Below are positions 9,569-21,400 of a stretch of 64,000 bases of DNA, piece by piece. Position 1 is the first letter of the stretch; each line of letters begins with the position of its first letter. A model generated the notes under the pieces. That model saw nothing but the letters and a program-made list of their open reading frames with translations, had not been told where the DNA came from and did no database searches. Origin of the DNA: Luzula sylvatica (Eukaryota; Streptophyta; Magnoliopsida; Poales; Juncaceae); the NCBI GenBank assembly GCA_946800325.1, contig OX326959.1:41344908-41408907 (forward strand), written 5' to 3'. Position numbers and translations under genes: made by a program.

Positions 9569-11590
9569 AAATCTCAAATCTTGATATGTTCATTCATTGA
9601 GTATTCTTTAAGAAATTAAAGGATACCATTTATTAAATCCCAATGAGAATTAGATTTTCATAGTTCGAAGAGATACCTTCTTAGAGGAGGACTTAATGTG
9701 CATAAGTTTGGAACTTAATGTCACTTATATCTTTGCGGGCTAGTGGGAGATGAATCGATCTCGAAAGGTTCGAGACTCGAATGGAACCATGAACCGATGA
9801 ATATGATTGGAATTTCATCAAAAGTTGATGAATCCAAGTCAAGATCACAAAGCGATTTTATAGATCAATTTAGACACGTCACGAATCAATAAATTATGAA
9901 TTTATCAAAGAATGTGACAAACGAATCGAACTCATACATGCTGAGTCGATGGACTAAAATGATGCTATAAAGGATAAAATTTCATATGGTATGGTGCCAG
10001 GGAATCCATGATTCAATCCATGCATGTCATCAAGTTTAGAACTTGATTTAAACATTTCTTAGGGTATGACCCATAGGATGTGAGTGAGTTTTCAAGGTGA
10101 AAACTGACATGGATTAGAATATGTATACTTACGAAGCAAGCATAGTAGTGAAAAGCTTCAAGAATTCATGATATGATCATGAAGAAACGGTTTCACAAAT
10201 AATCATGCTTGATCCATTCGGATTATATTTGTCATTTCACATAGTATGACTATGGACTTTGACAAATGGATGACAAGACCATATTCCTTTATAGAAAAAT
10301 TAGAGGATGTGTATGTGACACAACCTAATGGGTTTATCGATCAAAAGAATCCAAGAAAAGTATACAAGTTTCAACGATCCATATGATGGATTGAAGAATA
10401 ATTCATGGAATTAGAATTTCGTTCTGATGAAATTATAATTAGTTATAATATTATCAAGAAAAAAAGAAAAGCTTTGTGTAGATGTGAAGGTTAGTGGGAG
10501 CCACATACATTTCTTATATTAATATATACGAACGATATATTATTCATGGGAAATGATTGTCGTTTCGCTATGAAAAATATAGACGAGACAACTTATGAGA
10601 TAAGCATAAAAATCCATAAGATAGATTTGAAATTCCTCGATCTAAATCAAAGTATGTACATCGACAAAATATTGAAAATGGTTTTCAATACATAAATCCA
10701 AGAACGGATTTCTCCCAAGTGTCTAATGGCGTAAAACTTTCTGAGGATCGATGTGCGACATCGAGCAAAAGAAATGTAGGAAGATGGATATTTTATGTTT
10801 CGGCAATAGAATATTCCAAATACGTCATGATATGTACTATTCTTGAAATATTTTTCATAATAAGCGTCTTAATTATCAATGAAATCAAGAGAATAATTCG
10901 TTTCGAATGTTTCATATGGTTGATTCGAAAAAATACAATTCGGTTTAAAATGTTTGTATAATGGTCATACATTACATATGCATAATAGTTATACAACCTT
11001 AAAAAATCAGGATTCGTATTGAAATTAATAAATAATATCTTTTTAGAAAGGATTAAGGCTATATTTCTCATATAAAATGGTGGGGAGGATGAATCGGTGA
11101 TAAAAGTTATACCGATGGCATTTCTCCAAACATGCAACACATTTACGAAATGTGTACGTATTTTGCTTAAAGAAAGATGAAGTTGTATGAAAGAGTTTCA
11201 CAACAACTAAAGATGAAAATTCTACGATGGAATTAGATTTCAATGCGGCTTACGAAGCCGAAATGGAAATGTTATGGATCAAGGTGTTGATCATACTTGA
11301 TATTGTTCCAAGTAATAGGATTCTATGGTTATCTATTTCGATGGTCGAAATAGCGCAAACCAAAAGAAATTGAAATAACATAACCACTCCAAACTTATAT
11401 TCAAATAGGTATTGGATACCTAACGAAAATTGACACTAACGGGAACGTAGCGGAACCGTTTACAAAAAAATTGTTAAGCATGAATGTCATGCGAAAACTA
11501 TTGGTATGGACATACCTAGAGGAGGAAGAGACTTGAGGTATAGTTATCTAATACCGATAGTCATCGCAGAGATTATAGTCCTAGCAGAGA
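9569..11590 (+). pseudogene. Copia pol remnant, right part of element B (RT to RNase H)
   Basis: Continues the pol sequence broken at 1235 with nothing missing: the alignment to A's 'attttcagataaactc..aaaggatatt' block runs through the insertion point. Blocks equivalent to A's VRCKWVF, QMDVKTDF and VYMTQPEGFIDPKNPKK are recognisable but full of stops and shifts. Near 10525-10550 a frame reads YTNDILFMGND, the decayed YVDD active-site region that A has lost. It shares with element C a roughly 35-bp insertion (about 9695-9730) that A lacks. Confidence 0.8.
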
Positions 11591-12693
11591 TTATAGGTGT
11601 AAACGATGCATCAACCAATACTTACTCTATATTAGTGCATTTCAAAATTTCAAAATTTTAATTGCATTTATACTTATATGAAAACTTGTGCGAGGTTGTG
11701 TAATTTGATTACACGAACCTTGAATTATGACTTGTGTGAGGGTCTACATAATACATGATTATGTTAAGTAAAACCGTCACATTTTAAAAGTTATATTTCA
11801 AAAACGTTCCTAGTCACGATTAGGATACTTATGTGATAAGTATATCTATTATAAGATAATAGACTAACGTGTACACTAGCATATTCGCCGAGGTGATGAT
11901 TATGTTTTGCTAATCATAGGACAAATAGTTTGTCGAATCGGGAATATGGATATGCATTAGGTTATGCATATTGTGACTTGACCAAAAGTGCGATACCATG
12001 ACATGGTTTAGTCATTGTAGATGGAATCGTAGCGAATGGGGTTTTAGTTCTTCACACTTGAGATGATCATGGATCATTTTTCGTGCGTAACATGATGCTT
12101 AGATATAATCTTCCACTATCTATAACAGGATGGTCATGGGATTATGATCGGGTATTATCTGAAACACGGAATTTGATTTGAATCATCAAGATAGAAATTG
12201 TTTCTTTCGAGAGAAAGAGATATCCCTTAGGCCTATCGATGAATTGATCAACGAAATCTCAGGCCAGAGTCAATGATATTAATGGTTAATATCGATTGTA
12301 TTTGTTGATTCAATTCGGTATCGAGATAATAAGTTTAGTCAATCAAATTATAAGAATGATTATTACCGTGCCTTTTGATTGACGGATATCGTGAACAAAA
12401 GAGCTAAACACCACTATTCGAGATGGGTATAAATGATCACAATCATTTTTCGTTTTCAACTTGGGAAAGCTATGATGGATTTTTTTCCTAGATCCCTCTC
12501 ATGAGCCCGTGAACTCAGGCATAAGTTTACTACCATTGCTTGATACGAACCTACGCGGTCACACATAGAGTTGTCTTATTTCGGGCTTGAATATACAATC
12601 AATGCATATATGATATACATAGATTTTCTCTAAACTGTATATATGATATACATTGGTACAATCTTTAGTTAGATCTGAAACTGAGTGGGAGAC
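11591..12693 (+). repeat. Noncoding 3' region of element B, duplicate of 7600-8717
   Basis: Over 1.0 kb nearly identical to the 3' region of element A (few percent difference by eye), ending in the same polypurine tract ACTGAGTGGGAGAC. With the adjoining LTR it makes about 2 kb of direct repeat with 7600-9563, a likely substrate for unequal recombination. Confidence 0.85.
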
Positions 12694-13579
12694 TGAAGGA
12701 AATACAGTTATGGATCAACTAGAAGAACTTACAACTAAGGATGATCAAATGGTTGAGTTCACAATGAGATTGTGTAAACTCAGGAACCAGGAGATGGTTC
12801 GTTCGAACGGACTTAGATGGTTCGTTCGAACGTACTATGGTACGTTCGATTGAATAGATTATTCAGTTCGAACGCATATATGTAACACATTAACAGTGGC
12901 TAGTTCGTTCGAACGAACCGTAAGGTGCGTTCGAACGAACTATGTTCCGAATTCTGTGTTGACGGTTTTTATCTCCAATTAATTGTCCTGTAATTAATGG
13001 TATGATATGAGATTAATGATATTTATTCTCAGATCTGGTAGAGAGATGTGGGTGATTCTTTTTCATCTTCTTCCTCAAGAAAACCATTAGAGAATAGAGA
13101 GAATTTTGAGAAAAGTTCTCAAATTCAGATTCAAGCAAGTTTGCGCGTGACTACACTAGGAGGATTCACGTGTAACCGGAAGGCCATAACTCGAGGTGGA
13201 TACGGGTAGAGAGATCGCAGTTGAGATCTTTCATTGTGATTTAAGGAGAGCAAGAGCGGGCAAGGTCGGATCTTAACCGGAACGATTCCTGTTGTATACG
13301 ACAAATCGGAGCTTCGAATTAGGTGTCGAATCGCGCGGGCGTGGGACGTGCATGTCGCCGGAGTCGAAGCAAGGACAGCAGCAACTACGCAAGAATCAAC
13401 CCGTCTCCGTGATCAATTTCACGTGGAATGATTCTCTATGAATTAAGAGTTAATTTCATAGGTTTTAGTTGCATTTCATGATTCATATTTTTGAGTGGAC
13501 GACGTGGTCCTCGGGATCGGGTCGGACCGGGCCTCACAATTCGCTGCTCGGGGCTCGGTAGTGACGCCGATATCCAACA
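12694..13579 (+). repeat. 3' LTR of element B (family 1)
   Basis: 886 bp from TGAAGGAAAT to ATCCAACA. It is homologous along its length to A's LTRs but clearly more diverged from them than they are from each other. It has TTCGAA palindromes at about 12795-12945. No exact 5-bp flank duplication with the left remnant at 401 is visible. Confidence 0.85.
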
Positions 13580-13996
13580 CAACGACCCCGGCAATACTTT
13601 CCTCTTCAAGGATGCCGCCGCCGGAATTCGTTTTCGAGAGAAGTACTCCAAGAAATCGCCGAGTCAAGGGTACTATTTTCAACTTCCCTCCAACATTCCT
13701 CTTTTGTCCGACATTGTCGACCCAATCGAAGCAAAGTGGCAGATTGCCGGCTTGTGTTCTCTAAGTCACCCCTCATGTGAAGTGGTGACGAGGTTATTCT
13801 ACGCAAATGCCGTGTTTAACTACGAAGATAATGAAATCAAGAGCTACCTCTTTGGACAATCCATCACCATCAACATCGCGACGCTTTGCCAATGGCTTGG
13901 TTAGGTGGATGATGGAGAACTTGTCTACATTAGCCGCGCCAAGCAAATCTCCGATGCCGCATACACCGAGATTTACAATCGTTGTGCTAGCCTATT
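13580..13996 (+). pseudogene. Fragment of a plant transposon/retroelement protein
   Basis: Starts at the LTR edge and reads NDPGNTFLFKDAAAGIRFRE.. to ..SITINIATLCQWLG, then a TAG stop (13903-13905), then the same frame goes on with VDDGELVYISRAKQISDAAY. It resembles, from memory, the plant-transposon protein domain in which a conserved FYANA..F segment and a ..SITIN..L..WLG segment recur; I am not certain of the family. It lacks a start and an end. It is probably part of the element or target next to B, not a host gene. Confidence 0.5.
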
Positions 13997-14049
13997 ACAA
14001 ATATATAATACGAACTAAACGTGATCGGTCACGTGAGTTGGGAATCGTG

Positions 14050-14990
14050 TTTGATGGAGGATATCGAAAGTAGATCTAGGATCTAGGATTGGTCTCAACT
14101 TATCAAGAACTCACAAGATCAAGGTAGGATTTTCTCTCTTTTTAATGTGAAATAATTTTTCTTAAAGCTTGGAGAGAGAAGACATGAGTGGGTTCTATTT
14201 ATATCACTCATAGAAACCACTCATCCTGTGTTAAAATTACATAGTGCGTTCGAACGCACATGACAGTGTGGTCGAAGGTACTGCAATTTGAACTAGCCAT
14301 TTTATATGTATTATTCACAAACACGATGGGTTCGTTCGAACTGACTGAGCAGTTCGTTCGAACGAACATGGATTTTGCAATGGAGTTCAAGGTTCGTTCT
14401 ATGAATTTTGAACGAACCATGAAGGTTCGTTCGAACAAACCGATTAATTCGTTCGAACGAACCGCTTGATACAAGTCAAGTCTACTACGTGCGTTCGAAC
14501 GTTGAGACGGTTCGTTCACACGTATATGGTAAGGTTTGTTCGAACGTATAAATGTTCGTTCGAACGAACTATTGTTAGTGTTTATTTTTCTCCCATCACC
14601 ATAATTAGGTTCGTTCGAACACGTTGTGATTGTCAGTTCGAACGGGAGGTTCGTTCGAACGCATAGTGTTGTTCGTTGGAACGAACCATATTATGGCATG
14701 GTGATTCATCATTTTCCATTTCATCATGTTTTGAATATATATTTTGATCTTGATAAACGTGAGATATTTCTTGGAATACCTAGGGTTTTATTTTGGTGAT
14801 CCCAACTCACGGAAGGCTTCGACATCTTGGATTCTTCAATCGTCTTAGCGCCTTTCCTTTCTTGTTGATTTGTGTCTTCTTTAGTCTTGAATAATCTTCG
14901 CGGTCTTTCATTTGTGATTCTTTTGATCATCCTTAATATATTGTACCTGTTTCTCCTACAAGTTGTTCTTAACATAAACCGTCAGTATTG
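14050..14990. repeat. LTR-like segment with palindrome array
   Basis: About 11 TTCGAA cores lie between 14240 and 14690, mostly as TTCGTTCGAACGAAC or GTGCGTTCGAACGCAC, spaced 15-50 bp. On the reverse strand a GATATAAATAGA motif at about 14193-14206 resembles the TATA region of the family-2 LTRs (GATATAAATAGG). It may be an antisense LTR or leader of a further family member. I could not fix its ends. No coding sequence is supported. Confidence 0.45.
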
Positions 14991-15042
14991 ACAGTTATTT
15001 TGATATAATCAAACCGTAGGATATTTGGATCAACAAAAATGA

Positions 15043-15201
15043 CCAACAAAAGATCAATTTGGAGAGATTATTGGAAAAATAACCAACATATTACATAGAT
15101 GGAAAGGAAATTCTTTAAATATGGGAGGGAGATTAATATTAATTAATTCAGTATTAACTTCTATGTTTATTTATTACTTTAATGTTTATAAAATTTCTTA
15201 A
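15043..15201 (+). pseudogene. LINE (L1-type) reverse transcriptase fragment
   Basis: One frame reads ..GEIIGKITNILHRWKG.. then NMGGRLILINSVLTSMFIYY, ending FNVYKIS and a stop. The W-K-G..GGR..LINSVL..YY pattern is the conserved region after the catalytic box in plant L1 reverse transcriptases. Only about 50 codons remain. A second short frame (about 15222-15373, EEYQRVWEIIDLILNEYK..) follows; I do not recognise it. Confidence 0.7.
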
Positions 15202-15379
15202 ATGGACACTCAAGGATATTTAAGGAAGAATATCAGAGAGTTTGGGAAATAATAGATCTGATTTTGAATGAATATAAAATCTATCAAAAGGTTTCCAATA
15301 AGATTAATGAATTTACTGATGAAGGCAATGAGAAGAAGGGTGAAAATGGTATTGATAATGATTCTCAAGCCTAAGTGAT

Positions 15380-16430
15380 TTTTTTTTCAGTGTGCTTAAA
15401 CTCAAAGCCAATTCAGAAAACGACTCTAACAATGACGATTTGAAGATCAGATCCATTTCTTTCTATTGCAAGCTAACAATCTTCAATCGATGGTGATCTT
15501 CAACAAATCTCGGTAGAGTGGACATGAAGGAGTTCAGAGAGTTTGTGTTTCTAGCAAGAACAGATTTAGGTAATAACCTAGAGATGTGGTCGGGAGAGGA
15601 TTATAGCTTTTTATGTAAGCGTTTTTTTCGGATTTTTAAAATCTGGTATTTCATTTCTATTATTCTTTCCTGATTTTTAATGTATTGTTTTGGATATAAT
15701 TTTCGGGAGTGAGATATTAGCGAAAACGATCACTTACACTTACAGATACAGAGTTCCGTTGTGGTAAACTCTCATGTGATCATAGAGGCTATAAAATTTC
15801 CTTTTAATAAAATCAACGGATGAGGACTTTGAGCTCTCTTTTTTTTCATAAAAAAAAAAAATCATAATATATTATGAGAAGTTATGAGCTCGAATTTCAT
15901 TAACATCGATGAATAGGAAACACCGAGTCTTCTTAATTAACGTTTTTTTTTTTCATAAAAAAATTCATAATTAAGCATAATATACTTTGAAGCTAGGAGC
16001 CATTGCCGATTTGCCCTTGCCTTGCAACCGCAAAGTCACTACGTTACTGCGACCGCTGAAGCTAATTGACAGCCGCCAGGAGAAAGGACAAAGTCTCTCT
16101 CTCTCATTCAATTTTGTTGGTTTTTGGTGATTGGGCACACGAGGGAGGCATGCATCGAGACAACTTTATTTTGTCTTCTTCACTTCATGTCGTATTATAT
16201 GGCCCAATGAATAGTATTGTTAAACATCTAACACACCTTTTCTTCGTTTTAACTTCATTAGATCATTTCTTTGTAGTTGTTAATCATTCAAGGGAATTTC
16301 AATAAAAAATCGGAATTTCCTGAAAATTATATTTAAATAGCCCCTTTAAAGATTACACTTAGCAATGGATATTGTTAAAAACTTTTTTTTTTACAAAATA
16401 TATCTCTATATTTTGTATTTAATTTTATTA
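15380..16430. other. AT-rich intergenic sequence, nothing recognised
   Basis: About 1 kb without a supportable gene. It contains short poly-A/T runs and one 79-codon frame (16066-16305) with no features of a real protein. Confidence 0.5.
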
Positions 16431-16433
16431 TTT

Positions 16434-16592
16434 CGATTTTGATATTTTTTAATTTAGAGAATCGCAATAGTATTTCTTAACACTTACGATTTTGATATTT
16501 TTTAATTTAGAGAATCGCAATAGTATTTCTTAACACTTACGATTTTGATATTTTTTAATTTAGAGAATCGCAATAGTATTTCTTAACACTTA
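16434..16592. repeat. Tandem repeat, three perfect 53-bp units
   Basis: Units start at 16434, 16487 and 16540 with CGATTTTGATATTTTTTAAT and end CTTAACACTTA. The three copies are identical as read, which suggests a recent tandem duplication or strong homogenisation. Confidence 0.95.
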
Positions 16593-16629
16593 CTGTTTAA
16601 AATAGAAACAAAAATAGACTATATGTTAT

Positions 16630-17426
16630 GTTACGCGGATACTTCAAAAAACAAGTCGTATCGTATCGGATACCGATACTCGTCGGATACGTATCGGATA
16701 GAGAAACGATTATGCACTCCGTTCTTAACGCACGTCAGACCGTCATATACCTTTTACCTTCATATTTATACTTTGTTTTATACTATAAACACAAATTTTG
16801 TTCTTATTTATATATTTTTAGCGTGGATGAAAACCAATGATATGTATACCTTGTTTACTATTATTTATACATTTTGTAATATTTGTTGTAGAAAAATAGA
16901 TATAAATACTAGTGTTTTTATTATGAATCGTTGTAAAAAGCTATAAATATGAAGGTGAAATGTATATGACGGCATGACGTGCGTTAAGAACGGAGTGCGT
17001 TAGCAGCCCTCTATCGGATATTACACATGGCGTATGTGAATATTTTATTTTAAAATTATACCGGATATTTCTCGAATTTTTCCGCATATTTGTCGCATAC
17101 TTATAACGCATCAATAATTGTACTTGAAAAACAAAAATATAATTTTTCAATTGAAATGAATTAGTAATACATATAAGTAAATAACTAATTATTGAAAAAT
17201 TACTTAATAGGAAGTTATTTCTATAATAACAAAAAAATTGTATATTTTATGTCAAAAATATAATATATAAAAAACAAAATATTATTAAATACATACATTA
17301 CAATTAATAAAATAATAAAATATTATATATAATACACGTATCGTATATTATATATTTTTTGAAAACGGATGCATCACCTTATATGTATCGTGTCGGATAC
17401 GATATATGTATATGTATCCGTGCAGC
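16630..17426. mobile_element. GGATACG terminal-inverted element with 16-bp flank duplication
   Basis: Left end GTTACGCGGATAC and right end (reverse complement) GCTGCACGGATAC, with GTATCGGATACG-rich subterminal DNA at both ends. The 16 bp ATAGACTATATGTTAT are exactly repeated at 16614-16629 and 17427-17442. There is no coding sequence. Such ends recur at 30442-30992. A 16-bp duplication is too long for a standard hAT or Mutator insertion, so the class is open. It is interrupted by the MITE at 16701-17011. Confidence 0.75.
16701..17011. mobile_element. Mutator-type MITE with 9-bp target duplication
   Basis: 311 bp with inverted ends of about 75 bp (including CACTCCGTTCTTAACGCACG near each end), flanked by TATCGGATA at 16692-16700 and 17012-17020. 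A 9-bp duplication with long inverted ends fits Mutator-like miniature elements. It is nested in the GGATACG element. Confidence 0.82.
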
Positions 17427-17439
17427 ATAGACTATATGT

Positions 17440-18245
17440 TATTATAAAATTTTAATATTTTATTTCGTATTTTTATTTTTATGAAAAATTAACATCAAAT
17501 AATGAAAAAATAAAAAATGGCAGAAAAATAAATTATGCACAACTTGAAATATCTTGCCATACAGATATTATTTTAGTAGCTAGTTTTATTGTTTGTTCAT
17601 GGTCAATTAAAAGTGAATGAACATAAAAAGTAATTTTAAAATAAAAAAAAATTCTGCCAAGATATTTAAAAAGTGCAAAACTTTCATGAAAAAATATATA
17701 ACAACTCAATTATTAACATTATGTAAATAGAACACATAGTTTCTTTGTTAAAATAATTATGAACTTTTTTGTACGTAATACAAATATACCAGAAGAGGTT
17801 TAGCAAAACTTAATATGGAATATACTTTGATATTTTGGTCATTTACAAAAAAAAAAAACATCAAATATTATTAAGTCTAAAACATATACGGAGTGAGTGA
17901 AAATAAAATCTTGTTTGGATGATATTTAAGTTAAAATATGTTTTTGCATTTATATATAAAAAATAAAGATTTTTTGTACAAGTAGAATTTTTAAAATATT
18001 AAAATCTAGTGTCCGAGCAAGTCCGGTACAGCAAGACAAAAACATATGCGAAGAATATTTCATAGATTAATCTATCTAGCTTCGTACCGTACCGGTGTTG
18101 TTGCATGTTGCATCTGTCTCATTGATCATTATGTATCGACAAAAGATACCATCCTTTTGTTGTTTGAAATTTTCCACTACTTTTTATCCACCTTATGAAA
18201 TTATTTAAAAAATGAGGGTTAGATGAAAAAATGGACTTTTTTGGA
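17440..18245. other. AT-rich intergenic sequence
   Basis: No gene, RNA or clear element boundary seen. Poly-A/T rich. Confidence 0.5.
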
Positions 18246-18249
18246 CAGG

Positions 18250-20070
18250 TAGTGTTCCCAAAAATCCAATTTGCAAGAATAACTACAAATTTTTCAAAAT
18301 TGTAAATCTAGCTCGCAGAGAATAGTCTTTCGCGAGAAGGTCTGACAAAAATGTTTAACCATGATTTTTGCATGTAAATTTGAAAACAAAAATTAATTAA
18401 TCCACTTTCGCCAAGCCTTCTGGCGAAAGAGAGAACTAATATTTTATTATTTTTTATAATTTTTTTCATTTTAATGTAACAAACAAAACAAAAATTGAAT
18501 TTTCGCCGGCCTTTAGGCAAAATTGTAGGTACCATCAGATGTTTTGAAATTTTTATGCAAGTTTCTAGAGACTAATATGTAAATCTGTCATTATTTTTTG
18601 TTGGTATGTCCAAATCAATTATTTTTTGTTAGATTTGTTATTGTGTGTTGAATGATGGTGCGGAATTGGATAGTTTTATCTCGAATTTCTAATTTATTTA
18701 TATTTTTCTATTAATTATGAATTTATGTGAAAAATCAGCATTACAAATTTTCTTGTGATGTTTAAAATTATACAAAAATTATGTTTGCATTATTTACATG
18801 TTTGTGCATCTTTGCATGTTCGAAAATTTGTCTTTTTAAAAATAAAATTAAAGGATAAAAAATATTTGGATAATTAGGTTAAATTGTTAAGAAAATTCTT
18901 CATTTTTTCTATTATGTATTGTAAAATAGATTTCACTATTTTTCTATATTTTAAAATCACCAAAAAATATCATGTTTAATATTAATTGTGTCTTGTTTAT
19001 TCAGAATCTTTAACTTTTGCAATTTCATTTATTTTTCTATTTGTTATGATTTTTAGAAGTGACATAAGACAAACTTCTAAAAATCATAACAAATAACAAA
19101 ATAAATGAAACTGAGTGAGATATGATACATAATCAACTACACACAATCAATATTAAACATAATATTTTTTTTGTGATTTTAAAAGATATAGAAAACAGTC
19201 AAGTTTATTTTACAAAACAAGACAGAAAATGGAGAATTTTCATAGAAATTTAATCTGATTATCCACATATTTTATTTTATTTTTTCTTATTAAAAAAATA
19301 AATTTCAAAACATCAAAAAATGTAAAAATAGGTAAATAATGCAGAAATATTTTTTATACAATTTTAAACATCACAAGAAAGCATGTAATGCTAATTTTTT
19401 ATATAAATTCATAATTAATAGAAAAATATAAATAAATTGGAGCTTCAAGATAAACCTATCTAATTTCACACAATCATTCAACACATAATAACAAATCTAA
19501 CAAAATAAACCGAATTTGATTTGGTCATATCAGTAAAAAGTAATGATAAATTTACATATAGGTCCCTATATTCTTAAAGAAATATCTCTGAACAGGATCT
19601 GGTACATGCATTTTGCAAAAAAAAAACAACTTGCTACTTCAAAATGAAAACAACTATAAAAATAATAATGAAATATTATTTTCATATTTCGCCAGAAGAT
19701 TTGGGAAAAGTGCCTTAATTAAAAAAAAATTAAGTTTACGTGTCTTACTGGCGAACATGCAAAAAAAAAACTTGCTACTTCAAAATGAAAATAATTATAA
19801 AAATTAATGATGAAATATTATTTCTCTCTTTCGTCAGAAAGTTTGGCGGAAGTGACTTTAATTAAAAAAAAATTTAAGTTTACGTGTAAAATCATGGTTA
19901 AATTTTCAACAGATCCCTACAAAACATCATTCTCTTTCGCCGGGTCCTCTAGATTGCAGTTTTTTTTTTTTAAACCGTAGATGAAAAAAAATGTTGTTAT
20001 TCTTTCAAATTAGGCTTTCGAGAAAGCAACATGTCAAAAAAAAATCTGAAAATTGGGTTGTTCACTAAAA
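18250..20070. mobile_element. Large fold-back element, arms meeting near 19060
   Basis: The left half (about 18250-19055) is the imperfect reverse complement of the right half (about 19065-20070). The centre is nearly perfect: 'ttgttatgatttttagaagt' faces 'acttctaaaaatcataacaa'. Both arms carry TTTCGCCAG/CTGGCGAAAG motifs, and the right arm has an internal direct duplication of about 144 bp (19613 and 19757). There is no transposase. The outer ends are approximate and no target duplication was found. Confidence 0.7.
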
Positions 20071-20074
20071 CCGG

Positions 20075-21215
20075 AGAAGATCCTTGGTCTGTACAAGTGT
20101 ACAAATGACAAGTAAGTAATCTATCTAATCTGTCAAGAATAGTCTGATGGACAAACTAGGTCGAGTGAGTCCAAACAATCCCAAAATGCAAGGCACACGC
20201 ACCCAGCACAATACCCTCCAAACTAAACTGACACACACCCATAGCCCACCACTCACAGACGCCAGAGACAACCTCTCTATCTATCTCTCCATCTATCTCT
20301 CCACCCCAAATTGGTCGCATCTCCTCTGCCATAAACCCTTGTCCTTTGCTTCTTTGTCTTTTTCCTTCTACTCTTCTATAGGCAAGTATGTTATAACTTC
20401 TAAGATAGCATGGACTGGTCTATCATGGACCAAATCAATTCGTCACATCTAGCCCGTACCCGACACTCCCGACATCCTAAAATTCTAGAAAAGTCGAACA
20501 ACGAAGTCCATCCGACTCGGAAAGACTTGACGATAATTCGAGTTGTTTTAGATCCAGTATATCCGAGACTTAATAAATCTAAACTTAACTATTATCCAAA
20601 CTCGAATTGACTCCGATTCAAATCAATTCAAAATTAAATTTTATATATTATTTTGAGAGTTTAAAATTAATAAAATGTTTATTATTTATTTTCATAATTA
20701 GAAACTTTTTATTTGGATAATAACTTAACTTTATATACAATATCTTTTAAACAGAAAATTTATTATAGATTATTTCAAAAATATGACAATCCCGAACTAA
20801 TATGAATCACAAACTAACCCGTGTCTAATTCAATTCAAAATTTGAAATCAACTCGATACATAATCATCTCGAACCTGGAAAATACAATCCGACTGTAATC
20901 TCAATCCAAAAATGATCGGGCCAAATATGATCCAAATAAAATCCAGTCCGATCTAAATGATTTGATCTGAAAATATATGAATCTAAAATCAATTTAAACT
21001 CGTCTGGATCTAATAATTTTTGTGTCGACAACTAGTGATGAATTATACATATATGTGTAGAATTAGAATTCTTTATGTGTTAAATTGAATTTATGTACTT
21101 ATTTGTCATATTTTTATTTAACCATATTCATGTGAGTCCACTTACTCATTTATCAATTAGTCATATAATGTTATATTTCATATTAAATAAATCTGAGCAA
21201 AGTAAAGAACATGGT
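20075..21215. other. Intergenic; low-complexity with RPSRHP-like frames
   Basis: A TCTATCTATCTC repeat with pyrimidine-rich sequence lies at about 20270-20380. From 20450 to 21010 there is degenerate CCGACTCGAATC-type sequence common in decayed plant repeats. The longest frames (101 and 66 codons) show no domain. Confidence 0.4.
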
Positions 21216-21232
21216 AATTGTAGCACCCCTCT

Positions 21233-21383
21233 GTCAATGGCTCCATAGTCCAGATAATTGAGTGATTAGTACAATAAATTCTCATATTGGAGAGATTGTG
21301 GGTTCGAGTCCCGACAGAATCAATATAAAAAAAAATTATATAATTATCACGATTCGTGATCTAAGATTCTTTTCAAAAAAAAA
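21233..21383 (+). mobile_element. tRNA-derived SINE with target duplication
   Basis: A 151-bp element with a degenerate tRNA-like head, a Pol III B-box match (GGGTTCGAGTCCCG, about 21301-21314), then an A-rich 3' part. It is flanked by AATTGTAGCACCCCTCT (21216-21232) and AATTATAGCACCCCTCT (21384-21400), 17 bp with one difference. The same family occurs at about 25312-25455 on the other strand. Confidence 0.85.
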
Positions 21384-21400
21384 AATTATAGCACCCCTCT

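Noticed and set aside
20147..20452. 101-codon frame with a CT-rich stretch, possible gene start
   Set aside because: Low-complexity composition, no splice continuation or domain; no transcript evidence possible here.
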